In this document: one piece after another, positions 48,701 to 59,826 of the stretch
How positions within the stretch are numbered: the first letter of the stretch is position 1
Layout: each line of letters begins with the position of its first letter
Assembly: GCA_038501625.1 (NCBI GenBank)
Contig: JAZAYU010000010.1
Coordinates: forward strand, 4,982,912-5,046,911
DNA: 64,000 bases
Direction: 5' to 3'
From: Corbicula japonica
Taxonomy: Eukaryota > Mollusca > Bivalvia > Venerida > Cyrenidae
Program-made: the position numbers and the translations under genes
The notes under the pieces: generated by a model
Told to the model about the DNA's origin: nothing
Seen by the model: only the letters and a program-made list of their open reading frames with translations
The model's database searches: none

Positions 48701-51700
48701 TCTCAATGCATGCAGTTATAACATGCAAGCAACCCCCTTCCACCCATTCCCCCTCACATCTCAATGCATGCAGTTATAACAGGCAAGTGAACACTCGTGT
48801 CAACATCTCAATGCATGCAGTTATAACAGGCAAGTGACAACTCCTGTCAACATCTCAATGCATGCAATTATAACATGCAAGCAACCCCCTTCCACCCATT
48901 CCCCCTCACACTAGATATGTTCAGTTTTCGGTCAAAAATCCCAACGAGTTCATTTTGTTAGAATTACTACATACTACTTGGTATCCACATGTGTAACAAA
49001 TTAAAGTCGGACATAACCTTTGTTTTTGGACAGAAAATTGACCATATATGGTCAGCCTATACACTGCCATGGTATTTAAGTTATATCCACTGTAAATGTA
49101 GATCAGTTTCCTAATATTACACTGTTAATAAGCCTAATATACTGCAATGATATATCAGTCCTATACGAAGCCATGGTATATAAGACCCATGCACTGCCAT
49201 GTTTTATCAGTCATATACACTGCCATTGTATATCGGTCCCATGCAAAGCCAGAGTATATAATCCCATATATTGCTATCTAATGTCAGTCATATACACTGC
49301 CATTGTATATCAATTCAATAAAACATCAAGGTATATGTCCCATATACACTGCCATGGTATATCTGCCCTGACATTGCAATGGTTTATCAGCCCCATATAA
49401 TGTCATGGTATATCAGCCTCATACAATGCCTTGGTATATCAGCCCCAAACACTGCCATGGTATATCAGCCCCATACAATGCTATGGTATATCAGCCTCAT
49501 ACAATTCCATGGTATATCAGCCCCATATAATGCTAAGAGGTTATTAACCGGTGTTCAAGGGCCGGGAGGTGATATCGGCCCGGAAGAGCAATATTGGCCC
49601 GAGAGCTTTAGCTCGAAGGCCTATGTTGCTCTGCCGGGCCGATATCACCTCCCGGCCCTTGAACACCGGTTTATAACCATTTTATTACATGTGCCGGGCT
49701 GATATCAAAGTCTGCCATTTTCATGCTCTTTAATTCATAAATTAACTGAGCACTTGTCTATTCGTTAATTAATTACGTCACGATGAATGATTTCGCTACT
49801 ACGTCATTTAGAGTTTTGTGACGTAATAAAAGATTGTTTACATTTTCAAACTGTAACAGAGGAAGTTGCTGTCAGCTGATTTTTTTAGTTTTATTTGGTT
49901 TTAAGTGATTATGTCTTCGAACGATTTGATAAAATTGTGCTGGATATGAGATTGATAAAATTTGAGTTCTGGAAGTGTTTTACAGCGGTATGGGTATGTA
50001 AAGGCTGTTATTTGTTAGTGTTTCATTCTCATAACGCTGCTGGGAGCTTCAATTCAACAAAAACACAATGAAGCACATCTTGTTTCAAAGAATAATAGGC
50101 CTAGAGCCTAAATAAAATATGAAGGAACATGATTCTGGAAATACAGTGCTTTTTGTTCTTGGTTGTCCCCAGGTATGTACAATTTCTCCATGTTTCTCTT
50201 GTCATTTTGTCGCTCTTAGAAATATGTCTCATGTAAGCATGCAAGTTCTTTTTTAAATATGCTACTTCTTGCATCTAGCTCCAAAAGACTTGAATGGGAC
50301 TCGATCGATTCAATAGTCGCCATCTTGAAATGTAAAAGTTCAATCCTGTATCAATGGTTACCACGTGCGAAAATTCGTGATACGGGATTTCTGCCCGCGA
50401 TATCAGGTTTTCAGCCCGCGATATCAGGTTTTCTGCCCGCCCTTTATCATGCAAAGTACCCGGGCATTTTGGTCATTATTTGTTACTATTTATAGTAACA
50501 CATGTAATAACATGGTATATCAGCCTCATACAATGCCATTGTATATCAGCCTCATACAATGGCATGATATATCAGTCCCCTACAATGTCATGATATATCA
50601 GCCTCATACAATGCCATGGTATATTCCATACATTGTGATTATAGACCAGTTATATCACTGATTGGTATAATATAATTATAAAACAAGTACACTGCCAAGT
50701 TCTCACTGCAAGATGTTATTTCTACAAACTGCCGAAAATTAGAAGATCAGTCGAATATATATTTAAAATTAAACAAAATATAAATTCCGTTTGAATCCGT
50801 TTTCAGGTTACAACATGTGCTAAAGGAGATCACTTTCTCTGATTACAGGAACAGCGAGTTTGAACCCCAAATCACAAGGACGAATCAGTGTGGTGTCCAT
50901 CTCCTTCATAGCCATAGCCAACGCCATTCCACCCATTATCGGAGCAGTCATTATGTTAATCTTTAATCCGGGTATGTTAAACATGACGATTTGTGTGTTA
51001 TTGTCTCTTGGTCGCATTTCAGAGGTTTTCATTGGCATTTTTGCCGAATATTTATTATTTGTATGGTTAAAATCAAAATACGTTTATATTTTGGCAAAAT
51101 ATTTATTATTAATAAAGTTAAATTAAAAATACGTTTAGATTTTGGCCAAACATTTACTATTAATAAAGTTAAATTTAAAATACGTTTATATTTTGGCCAA
51201 ATATTTATTATTAATAAAGTTAAATTTAAAATACGTTTATATTTTGGCCTAATATTTATTAATAATACTGAGTTAAAAATTAAAAAAACGGTCCTTTTCA
51301 CCGGTCTTTGTCCATCTGTAGGTGCAGATGTGTTGAAGGATGACTCGGTGAAAACTTCCGGTTCCCAGGTGATGCAAACACAAGACATCTTTGCGGACCT
51401 CATCAGGTCAGTATACTGCCCAGATATACATGTATTTGCACTTTTTACACTGGTTGTTTGAAGTACAGGGACCAATATCATAAAACTGAGATTGGAAACC
51501 AGTCTCAAATCTCAAGCAACTGATTGGCTGAAATGGAGACAAGTCGCCATTTCAGCCAATCAGACGCTTGAGATTTGAGACTGGTCTCCACTTTCAGTTT
51601 TATGATTTTGGGCCCTGGTATACGTATGCGATGGAGATTCAAACTGTTGTTGCTGTCATTTATGTTGTTTATGTCGTTTTGGTGAAGAAGCACATATTTG

Positions 51701-54700
51701 TCTTAGCAACAATGCGATACAATATGGTTATTAATATTTGGCTAAGATGTTCCCATTCAGCAGGACGGATTTTTCTTGAGTGACTGGCGGATCAAATGCC
51801 GGAGTGCGTAATATGAGTTTTGACCCCTCCCCCACGAAGTCGGATCCGTCTTGTCGGATCGAATAGCTGTATTCATTATATACCTTTTTTCTTGAAATGT
51901 TAGAACATTAGTCTTATTTTTTTAATATCCATTTATCTGCGTCATATAGCCGAAACTCTGCAAAATGGACCAAACGGTGCGTCACATCCTCACGCGTATT
52001 AACACATTGTTACTGATTTTTGCTGAGCACACAACTTGGCGTACATAGTGTTCGAACACCCAGAAACTACATGTATTTCAGCTCCAAATGGCTTCTGTAC
52101 GTGAGATTGTTTCATCTCGCTTTAGTTAAATAAAAATACTAAACAATTGACCTCATAACTTAAGGACAAAGCCTCGTCCCATAGCGGTGAAAAAGAGTCA
52201 TGTGCTCAAGGTTATAAAACTGAGCATGGAAACCAGTCTCAAATCTCAAGCATCTGATTGGCTGAAATGGCGATTCAATCAGATCCTTGAATTTTGAGAC
52301 TGGTTTCCAATCTCAGTTTTATAACCTTGGGACATGGTCAACGCACATATTGAATGTTTAGACATTTTTTATTGTACCGTGACTTAGCGGAACTGTTAAG
52401 TATTTGAGTTTTAAGGTCAAGAATGGTGTCCTTTCTTGTAATATTTAACAATTCGTCATTTATACAAAATTATTATAACAATAACATTTTTGCCATTTTT
52501 ATTTTCAGAAATCTGTTTCCAGACAATTTGATAACAGCTGCATTTCAACAGGTCTGTTGCTTGATGTCCCTGTTGTTGTTGGTGGTGGTGGTGGTGTTAT
52601 TGTTGTTGTGACATTTTTCAAAATTCTCAGTATTCATTCATATGGCGTTGGTTTTAAAAGTAACTGTTATTCTGGGCTGAAGGTGATAAAGCTGAGATTG
52701 GAAACCAGTCTCAAATTTCTGACCAGCTAGATTAAGACGACCAGTCGCCATTTCAGCCAATCAGATGCTTGAGATTTGAGACTGGTTTCTGTGGTCAGTT
52801 CTATAACCTCGGATCCTGGTTTTGTTTAATTTAAGGCTTCCTCATTGGTACAGCATTTGTCACAAGTTTACTTTCTGAAGCGTGACGGCAAAATGGTGCA
52901 ACTTAATTTTAACATATTCATATTTGCGTCCCCAACACAAAACATCAAGGAAGTCTTTATCGAATTTCTCGAAAGTTGATTTTTAGTTCAGTGTAATTGC
53001 CGTTGGATTTAGGTGTTTGCTATAATGATCTTCAGTATTGTGAACGGATGCAAATGTTTTTCCTGTAAAAAAATCACTTGTGTTTATCTTATTTGCAATT
53101 TACAGTTTATTTAGAATATTATTCAGAAATTGCAATGTTAAGGTCTATGTTTTATTTTGAAAAGAAAAAAAAAACCTACAAAATAAGAAAACCTCCACCG
53201 AAGTTTGTGCATTACCCCACTTTTGCCACCTTCACAAGGCCGATGTTTACTTTGTATCATTACTTTATTTTAATGATGTTGTAAAAGCTACTAACTTTAA
53301 ATAAATTCAGCGGATTTCCGTTTAATAAAAAATACAACTGAATGATAATTACAAAACGCCGAGCTATGGGTGATAACTCTTTCTTTTTGTTTCCTTTCAG
53401 ACGATAACAAAATATGAAATAAAGGAATTATATCACGTAGCCAACAACTCAAATATAACAGTGGTGAAAAAATACATCGGCGAAACAAAGGGAACGAATG
53501 TGCTAGGTAAAGTTTAAGACAGACCGACACAAAAATTTGTAATTTAAGGTTCACATTCATTTATAATTCATGTTGTGAATAACACTGTCTGTTTTGCACT
53601 AATAACTGAATGCTGACTGACATTTCCCATTTGTCTGAAAAGTGCATGTTTTTATTATTGTGGAAAGATGCACAACATAACTGTTGAAAATTTAGGCCAG
53701 ATTTGGGACATTATTCGTCTAATGTAAAAATGTTTAAAGTCAAAAGTTGAAATAAAGATCGTCGCCATTGAAAGACTGCATGACTTAAATGCGTGATAAT
53801 GGTGTTTCTGTTGTTTAAAAGTGACAGACATACGCGGCTATCATTATTATTCGAAATAACAAATTTAGTTGTGTTGATAAATTAGGGTACTTGGCCTTGT
53901 ATGAATCTTACGTATGCCTGTTAATAACATTCCCATCATTTGTGAATATAACGTATTAAGCATCTTGTTTATTATTTCATATAACGAAAAAAATTGTTTC
54001 CGTCAACGCTGTTTATATTTTTTAAGATATGTTTTGAACCACCATTCGAGAATCCAATGAATGCGTTTTCTAATACTAAATCTCACGTGCGCATGTTAGT
54101 AACTACGACACCAAGTGTAGATCTTGTTGCCTAACCTCGACATTACATGTGAATCTTACGTACCCTAACTTCACCATTACGTGTGAGCCTGAGGAAACGC
54201 GTAATCATATTTCCGCCATAACGCGAAAATTTAACGTACACGTGTGCCTAACTTCACCACAAGGCGTGAATCATACGTACGCGTTGCCTAACTTCACCAC
54301 TATGCGTGAATCATACGTACGCGTGTGCCTAACTTCACCACAAGGCGTGAATCATACGTACGCGTTTGCCTAACTTCACCACTAGGCGTGAATCATACGT
54401 ACGCGTTAGTCTAACCTCAAAAATACGTGTGTACACGTTAATCTTAACAATGTTAAGTACACATGTTGTAACTATGTGTAAAGCTTCGCACGCCTGACAG
54501 TGTTCGTAACCTTGAAAGATTTATATGAGCACTATCATTTTGTCACAAATTACCTCAAGATTGTATAGTCATTGGGTCTGAATAATCACCTTGAAGTTTA
54601 TTGGTAGGTTAAATTTGTCAAGGCGGTCAGTTTTTGTGTACCGACTAAATTGTTTTTGTAGATAATAGTAATATTTAAGGACTTATGTCCTTAATTCCTA

Positions 54701-56743
54701 AACACATTGTTGATAAAATGTTTTGCTTTCTCGTTTCAGTTGCAAATATTTTGTGTGATTGTGGTGATGTTGGTTTCGGGGGGGGGGGGGGGGGGGAGTT
54801 GGGGAGTGTGCTGGGGCGGATAGAGGTGGATGAATGGGAGGTGGGGTGGGGTGGGGCGGATGGAGGTGGATGAATAGGAGGTGGGGTGGCTCGGATGGAG
54901 ATGGACGGATTGCGTCGTGGTAAAGTATTACTGATATCTACTTTCAGGTCTGATCATATGTTGTACGTTATTTGGCGTCGGGACGACGTCAGTGGGACGT
55001 CGTGGTAAAGCATTCCTCGAGTTCTTCCATGCAGCAGCAGAAATTATCCTTCAGATATTACGGTGGCTTATCTGGTATTTTTATAATTATGTTCTTTATC
55101 TTTAATTGGAAATGCATCATAATATAATGAAACAGCTCTATGATGACCACCTAAGGGAATTGACTAAAGGGGTCTTAATAGTGGTGTTGTCTTGAGTTTT
55201 GGGTAGGAACAAGTTAATTCTCAAAGTTGGATATGGTAAATCTGGTGAAAGTGAAATTGAAAAGTGGTCTTATTACCGAGGTGGTATTAATTTTGGGGTG
55301 GTCGTTATGCGAAGTTTATAGCGGTGTTATAAGAACTAGCTGACGTTGTAAATCAATACATTTGTATACTTGTTGTGAATGCTGGCCATTATGAGAGTAA
55401 TTGAAGCTACGCTGTAAGGGTAAGTAAGCGCTGCGAGGAATGCAGAACAACGTTAAAACGTTACGTTTGTACAGAGAATTTTAAGTTTCTTTACCTCTGC
55501 AAAAGTCAATTTATTAAAAGCGGCTTTTACTCTTGCATATTTAGACTGTTTTCATTTTTGAATAAACATGTATCTTTCCGGGGCGTGACTAAATTGAAGG
55601 TCGCTCGCAAGCTATCGGACAGTGGACACCGCATTGTCTTGTGATGTCGGTGAACATGGACGTTTTGTTTCCATTTGCTGCAAAACAGAATGTAGTAATT
55701 TGCTCTGCAGATAACGTTGCAGTTACAACAGCAAATAGCAGCTTCCAGTCTGTTTGTAGGAATCTAAAAATAGGAATAAATTCGTTAATTTATTGCTTTC
55801 ATCGGAATATGAAAACAATACATGCCTTTGGATTACTCCAAATATTTAAAGGAACGCATGCTTCTTTAACCTTTAACATTTTTAAAAATATTTAAACATT
55901 TTATATTTTTCATAAAATAAAAAAATGATAAATAAGCATTTACGACGTCATATTTATAGGACTAGTCTTTGGATTACTTAAAGTCCGCGTAAAGAACCTG
56001 GGGCTCTACGCAATTTAAACACAATACAAACGTGCTTTAATACCCAGATGAACGCAATAAATCATCGATTCAGCTCTTTATTGATTTAACCTTTTTCAAC
56101 TCGGTTAGCAATAAATTATTTCGTCAGCCTTAAGGCAATGGAAAAAATATTTTAGATTCTCATCCCCGCCTGCCCCTGTCCAAAACCACCCGCCCCCAAA
56201 CAATTTATTGGTAATAAAATCGAAACATATTCTATTCCGGACAGAACGGGTTTTAGACCATCCCGAAATACATTCTAAAGGTATTTCGTTAATAAAAAAT
56301 AAAAATTAAAAAGTGCCCACCCGCCCCTTTTTTCCCCCCAGAATCCTGATAAGAATCTATTTTTTTCTCTGGCCTAACATGTATCACAATTCCTTCCGCC
56401 AAACTTATTAAATGTATTATACGAATTATTTTGGTTGAATGTTCTATAAAGACGACGAATGTACAGATTTTCTTGATACAAGTTATTAAAATGTTGTTTA
56501 ACATCTCAGGTTTACGCCAGTGGGTGTGGCTAGTCTTATAGCCACGGTTCTAGCCGACACCGACGACTTGAAGACCACGTTCCAGCGTCTGGGAATGTTT
56601 ATAGTGGCCTCACTCCTCGGGTTTTTCATTCTCATGTTCGTCCTGATACCGCTGGTCTACGTCATCATTATCCGCCGGAAACCATTCAAGTTCTTCTTCA
56701 ACCTTATCCGACCGTTGATGATAACATTCGCCACTGCGAGTTC
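45717..56743 (+). CDS. Excitatory amino acid transporter (SLC1 family), N-terminal two-thirds
   Basis: Sodium-coupled glutamate/aspartate transporter of the plasma membrane. Eight exons: 45717-45876, 47326-47400, 50849-50971, 51322-51406, 52509-52551, 53401-53506, 54948-55074 and 56510-56743, giving about 317 residues with joining phases. TM1 is LVLLTILGVVFGLAIGFGV. Then GLPGEMYMRMLKMMILPLII, TGTASLNPKSQGRI and AIPPIIGAVIMLIFNPG match the EAAT family. The extracellular loop in the sixth exon holds two N-glycosylation sites (NNS, NIT). FTPVGVASLIA and RPLMITFATASS follow, the latter being the start of the HP1 serine-rich motif. HP1, TM7 (NMDGT), HP2 and TM8 are not in the window. The second intron has a GC donor (ACAG|GCAAGT); the only nearby GT would break the frame. 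That junction seeds the 47-bp array. Confidence 0.93.
46012..46115 (+). repeat. tRNA-derived SINE fragment
   Basis: GTGACTGAGCGAGCAGACC, then a B box in GCGGGTTCGAGACC, then GAAGCTGACC and TTACGGAAGGTT. The last part resembles the conserved segment that follows the tRNA head in many bivalve SINEs (recall, not searched). It lies in the first transporter intron. Confidence 0.55.
46284..46412. repeat. Palindromic MITE, family H, copy 10
   Basis: Perfect centre (GAAATGGCGACTGGTCGCCATTTC in halves around 46333). Right end GTTTTATTATCTTGGACCC; the left end is worn. It lies in transporter intron 1. Confidence 0.85.
47205..47286. repeat. Palindromic MITE, family H, copy 11 (right arm only)
   Basis: GACCAGTCGCC to CAGTTTTATAACCTTGAGCCC. 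It ends 39 bp before transporter exon 2. Confidence 0.75.
47388..48895 (+). repeat. 47-bp minisatellite made from an exon-intron junction
   Basis: The unit runs CAGTTATAACAG then GCAAGTGACCACTCCTGTC and AACATCTCAATGCATG. Its first copy is the last 13 bases of transporter exon 2 plus the first bases of the intron. Donor-like ACAG-GCAAGT recurs at 47401, 47448, 47495 and so on every 47 bp to about 48829, roughly 30 copies. Subtypes differ by TATAACAG or TACAACAG and CTCCTGTC or CTCGTGTC. Two late units carry an inserted CCCCCTTCCACCC stretch. Confidence 0.95.
49140..50640. repeat. Minisatellite of about 26 bp, split by an insertion
   Basis: Units around CCATGGTATATCAGCCCCAT run from about 49140 to 49532 and resume at 50508-50640. 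The left part is diverged, the part near 49400-49530 regular. It lies in transporter intron 2. Confidence 0.8.
49535..50508. mobile_element. Inserted element with a 140-bp GC-rich palindrome
   Basis: It interrupts the 26-bp array. At 49539-49678, GTGTTCAAGGGCCGGGAGG and CCTCCCGGCCCTTGAACAC are arms of a long hairpin. Near 50400 GCCCGCGATATCAGGTTTTC is repeated twice. Three CRE-like sites (TTACGTCA, TACGTCAT, TGACGTAA) lie at 49773-49826. No transposase frame is seen and no target duplication is certain. Confidence 0.6.
51045..51275. repeat. AT-rich minisatellite, unit of about 51 bp
   Basis: About four units of TACGTTTATATTTTGGCC plus ATTATTAATAAAGTTAAAT lie between transporter exons 3 and 4. 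Confidence 0.8.
51468..51618. repeat. Palindromic MITE, family H, copy 12
   Basis: Ends GGGACCAATATCATAAAAC and TTTTATGATTTTGGGCCC. Transporter intron 4. Confidence 0.85.
52206..52336. repeat. Palindromic MITE, family H, copy 13
   Basis: Ends CTCAAGGTTATAAAACTGAG and CTCAGTTTTATAACCTTGGG; the centre is deleted (AATGGCGATTCAATC). Transporter intron 4. Confidence 0.85.
52570..52611. repeat. GTT/GGT trinucleotide microsatellite
   Basis: TGTTGTTGTTGGTGGTGG and so on, starting 19 bp after the donor of the fifth transporter exon. Confidence 0.9.
52672..52820. repeat. Palindromic MITE, family H, copy 14
   Basis: Ends GCTGAAGGTGATAAAGCTGAG and AGTTCTATAACCTCGG, with a scrambled left centre (TTTCTGACCAGCTAG). 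Transporter intron 5. Confidence 0.75.
53507..54130. other. Transporter intron 6, unique part
   Basis: AT-rich with no repeat seen before the minisatellite near 54130. Confidence 0.45.
54130..54420. repeat. Minisatellite of about 40 bp with CGTACGCG motifs
   Basis: Four regular units of GCCTAACTTCACCAC plus GCGTGAATCATACGTACGCG from 54235, preceded by diverged ones. It is CpG-rich against an AT-rich background. Confidence 0.75.
54778..54900 (+). repeat. Poly-G run and G-rich tract
   Basis: Nineteen consecutive G (54778-54796) followed by GGTGGATG and GGAGGTGGGGTGGGG units, 48 bp before the seventh transporter exon. G-quadruplex formation in the transcript is likely on composition alone. Confidence 0.85.
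55075..56509. other. Transporter intron 7
   Basis: AT-rich. The 84-codon frame at 55641-55895 has no recognisable features. No repeat family of this window is present. Confidence 0.45.
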
Positions 56744-56774
56744 GTAAGTCACCTAGAATCCATTTCATTTAATG

Positions 56775-56838
56775 TTATTTAATCAGATTCTTGAGATCTG
56801 AACTGGTCTCCAATCTCAATGTTATGATCTAGGACTTT
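56775..56838. repeat. Palindromic MITE, family H, copy 15 (fragment)
   Basis: Only AATCAGATTCTTGAGATC and CTGGTCTCCAATCTCAATG with a TTATGATCTAGGAC end remain, 30 bp after the last transporter exon seen. Confidence 0.6.
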
Positions 56839-57079
56839 TGTACTCAGCTATAAGGAGCTTAAGGTTAAGAATATCAACGAAAACTTCGTATATCTTGCAG
56901 TATACAAAAAACTTCCGAAGCCAGCTTCAGCATTAAGCCGGACATCTTCGTATGTCTTATACAATTTCCAAAGCTAGCTAGTAAGTGAATATGGTTATAA
57001 TAAGCCATGAAAAGATGTATTAGCTTGTAGGTTTGTGAAGTTGGCAATGAGTAATGAGTAGGGAATGGTATATTCAATA

Positions 57080-58910
57080 TTCAGCTGAAATTGAATCCAC
57101 TGCCAGCAGTGAGTTGGGTATTCGCTTTAAACACACAGCGAATACCCGAATGAGATCGAATCCACAGCCAGCTGTGAGTTGGATATTCGTTCTAAACTGA
57201 CAGCGAATACCCTAATGAGATCGAATCCACTGCCAGCAGTGAGTTGGGTATTCGCTTTACACACACAGCGAATACCCTAATGATATCGAATCCACAGCCA
57301 GCTGTGAGTTGGGTATTCGTTCTACACTGACAGCGAATACCCTAATGAGATCGAATCCACAGCCAGCTGTGAGTTGGGTATTCGTTCTACACTGACGGCA
57401 AATACCCTAATGAGATCGAATCCACTGCCAGCAGTGAGTTGGGTATTCGCTTTACACACACAGCGAATACCCTAATGAGATCGAATCCACAGCCAGCTGT
57501 GAGTTGGGTTTTCGTTCTACAATGACAGCGAATACCCTAATAGATCGAATCAACTGCCAGCAATGAGTTGGGTATTCGCTTTACACAAACAGCGAATACC
57601 CTAATGAGATCGAATCCATAGCCAGCTGTGAGTTGGGTATTCGTTCTACAATGACAGCGAATACCCTAATGAGATCGAATCCACTGCCAGCAGTGAGTTG
57701 GGTATTCGCTTTACACAAACAGCGAATACCCTAATGAGATCGAATCCACTGCCAGCTGTGAGTTGGGTATTCGTTCTACACTGACAGCGAATACCCTAAT
57801 GAGATCGAATCCACAGCCAGCTGTGAGTTGGGTATTCGTTTTACAATAACAGCGAATAACCTAATGAGATGGAATCCACTGCCAGCAGTGAGTTGGGTAT
57901 TCGCTTTACACACACAGCGAATACCGAAATGAGATCGAATCCACAGCCAGCAATGAGTTGGGTATTCGTTCTACACTGCAGCGAATACCCTAATGAGATC
58001 GAATCCACAGCCAGCTGTGAGTTGGGTATTCGTTCTACACTGACAGCGAATACCCTAATGAGATCGAATCCACTGCCAGCAGTGAGTTTGTTATTCGCTT
58101 TACACACACAGCGGATACCCTAATGAGATCGAATCCATAGCCAGCTGTGAGTTAGGTATTCGTTCTACACTGACAGCGAATACCCTAATGAGATCGAATC
58201 CACTGCCAGCAGTGAGTTGGGTATTCGCTTTACACTGACAGCGAATACCCTAATGAGATCGAATCCACAGCCAGCTGTGAGTTGGGTATTCGTTCTACAC
58301 TGACAGCGAATACCCTAATGAGATCGAATCCACTGCCAGCAGTGAGTTGGGTATTCGTTTTACACACTCAGCGAATACACTAATGAGATCGAATCCACAG
58401 CCAGCAGTGAGTTGGGTATTCGCTTTACACAAACAGCGAATATCCTAATGAGATCGAATCCACTGCCAGCTGTAAGTTGGGTATTCGCTTTACACAAACA
58501 GCGAATACCCTAATGAGATCGAATCCACTGCCAGCTGTGAGTTGGGTATTCGTTCTACACTGACAGCGAATACCCTAATGAGATCGAATCCACAGCCAGC
58601 TGTGAGTTGGGTATTCGTACTACAATGACAGCAAATACCCTAATGAGATCGAATCCACAGCCAGCTGTGAGTTGGGTATTTGCTTTACACATTCAGCGAA
58701 TACCCTAATGAGATCGAATCCACAGCCAGCTGTGAGTTGGGTATTCGTTCTACAATGACAGCGAATACCCTAATGAGATTGAATCCACTGCCAGCAGTCA
58801 GTTGGGTATTCGCTTTACACATTCAGCGAATACCCTAATGAGATCGAATCCACTGCCAGCAGTGAGTTGGGTATTCGCTTTACACAATCACCGAATACCC
58901 TATGGAAGTG
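57080..58910. repeat. Satellite of about 65 bp with a hairpin in each unit
   Basis: About 28 units. Each has a stem GGGTATTCG ... CGAATACCC with a loop of some ten bases. Two subtypes partly alternate: one with ACTGCCAGCAGTGAG and CTTTACACACACAG, the other with ACAGCCAGCTGTGAG and TTCTACACTGACAG. Units join through TAATGAGATCGAATCC. It is presumably in a transporter intron. Confidence 0.95.
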
Positions 58911-59284
58911 GTCCGAAATAAACTATGATAGGGTGATCCGGATCTGCCATTTTTTTTATGTAGTGTATTTTCACGTCATTTCTTTATTTACTTACTCTTA
59001 TTTTTAGTTACTTATTTGTACCTTTACTCCGAATGGAAGTGACTGTTTTTTTAACCTTTTTGAATAAATATCTTGAAGTTGCTTAAGAAGGCAGAATTTT
59101 ATTTTGAAAATTCTTAGTTAACTTTTAGTGACCGGAAATTATTCAGACTTATTTTTTTTGGACTCTGGAAGTTATTTCCAGGCGATAACCGGAAGTGATC
59201 CGGAATAGACCATGTTGGGGTGATCCGGAACTGCTCATTTTTAGTATTTTCATTGAAATAAACGCAATGAGCAGCATTGCAGTG
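58911..59284. repeat. Interruption of the 65-bp satellite with a diverged duplication
   Basis: GGGTGATCCGGATCTGCCA near 58931 and GGGTGATCCGGAACTGCTC near 59217 are two copies of a short segment about 286 bp apart. Otherwise AT-rich. Confidence 0.5.
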
Positions 59285-59820
59285 TGTTTGATCAGTGAGT
59301 AGGGTATTCGCTCAAAACTCACAGCCAATACCGTAATGTGCCCGAATCCACTGCCAGCAGTGAGTTTGTTATTCAATTTACACAAAAGGGGAATACCAAA
59401 ATGATACATGTATCAAATCCATTGCCATTAGTGACTTGGGTATTCGTTCTACACTGATAGCGAATACCCTAATGAGATCGAATCCACTGCCAGCAATGAG
59501 TTGGGTATTCGCTGCAAACAATCAGCGAATACCCTTATGAGATCGAATCCACTGCCAACAGTGAGTTGGGTATTTGCTTTACACGCACAGCGAATAATGA
59601 GATCGAATCCACTGCTAGCAGTGAGTTTGGTATTCGTTCTACACTGACACCGAATACCCTAATGAGATCGAATTCACTGCCAGCTGTGAGTTGGGTATTC
59701 GTTCTACACTGACACCGAATACCCTAATAAAATCGAATCCACTGCCAGCAGTGAGTTGGGTATTCGCTTTACACAAACAGCGAATACCCTAATAAGATCG
59801 AATCCACTGCCAGTTATTGG
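59285..59820. repeat. 65-bp satellite, second block
   Basis: About eight units of the same satellite, more diverged at the left (CAGCCAATACCGTAATG). Confidence 0.9.
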
Positions 59821-59826
59821 TTAACA

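Noticed and set aside
47388..48895. CRISPR-like array
   Set aside because: The units are continuous 47-bp tandem copies with no unique spacers, in an animal gene intron.
57841..58123. 84- and 88-codon ORFs in the 65-bp satellite
   Set aside because: Overlapping frames on both strands created by the repeat unit.
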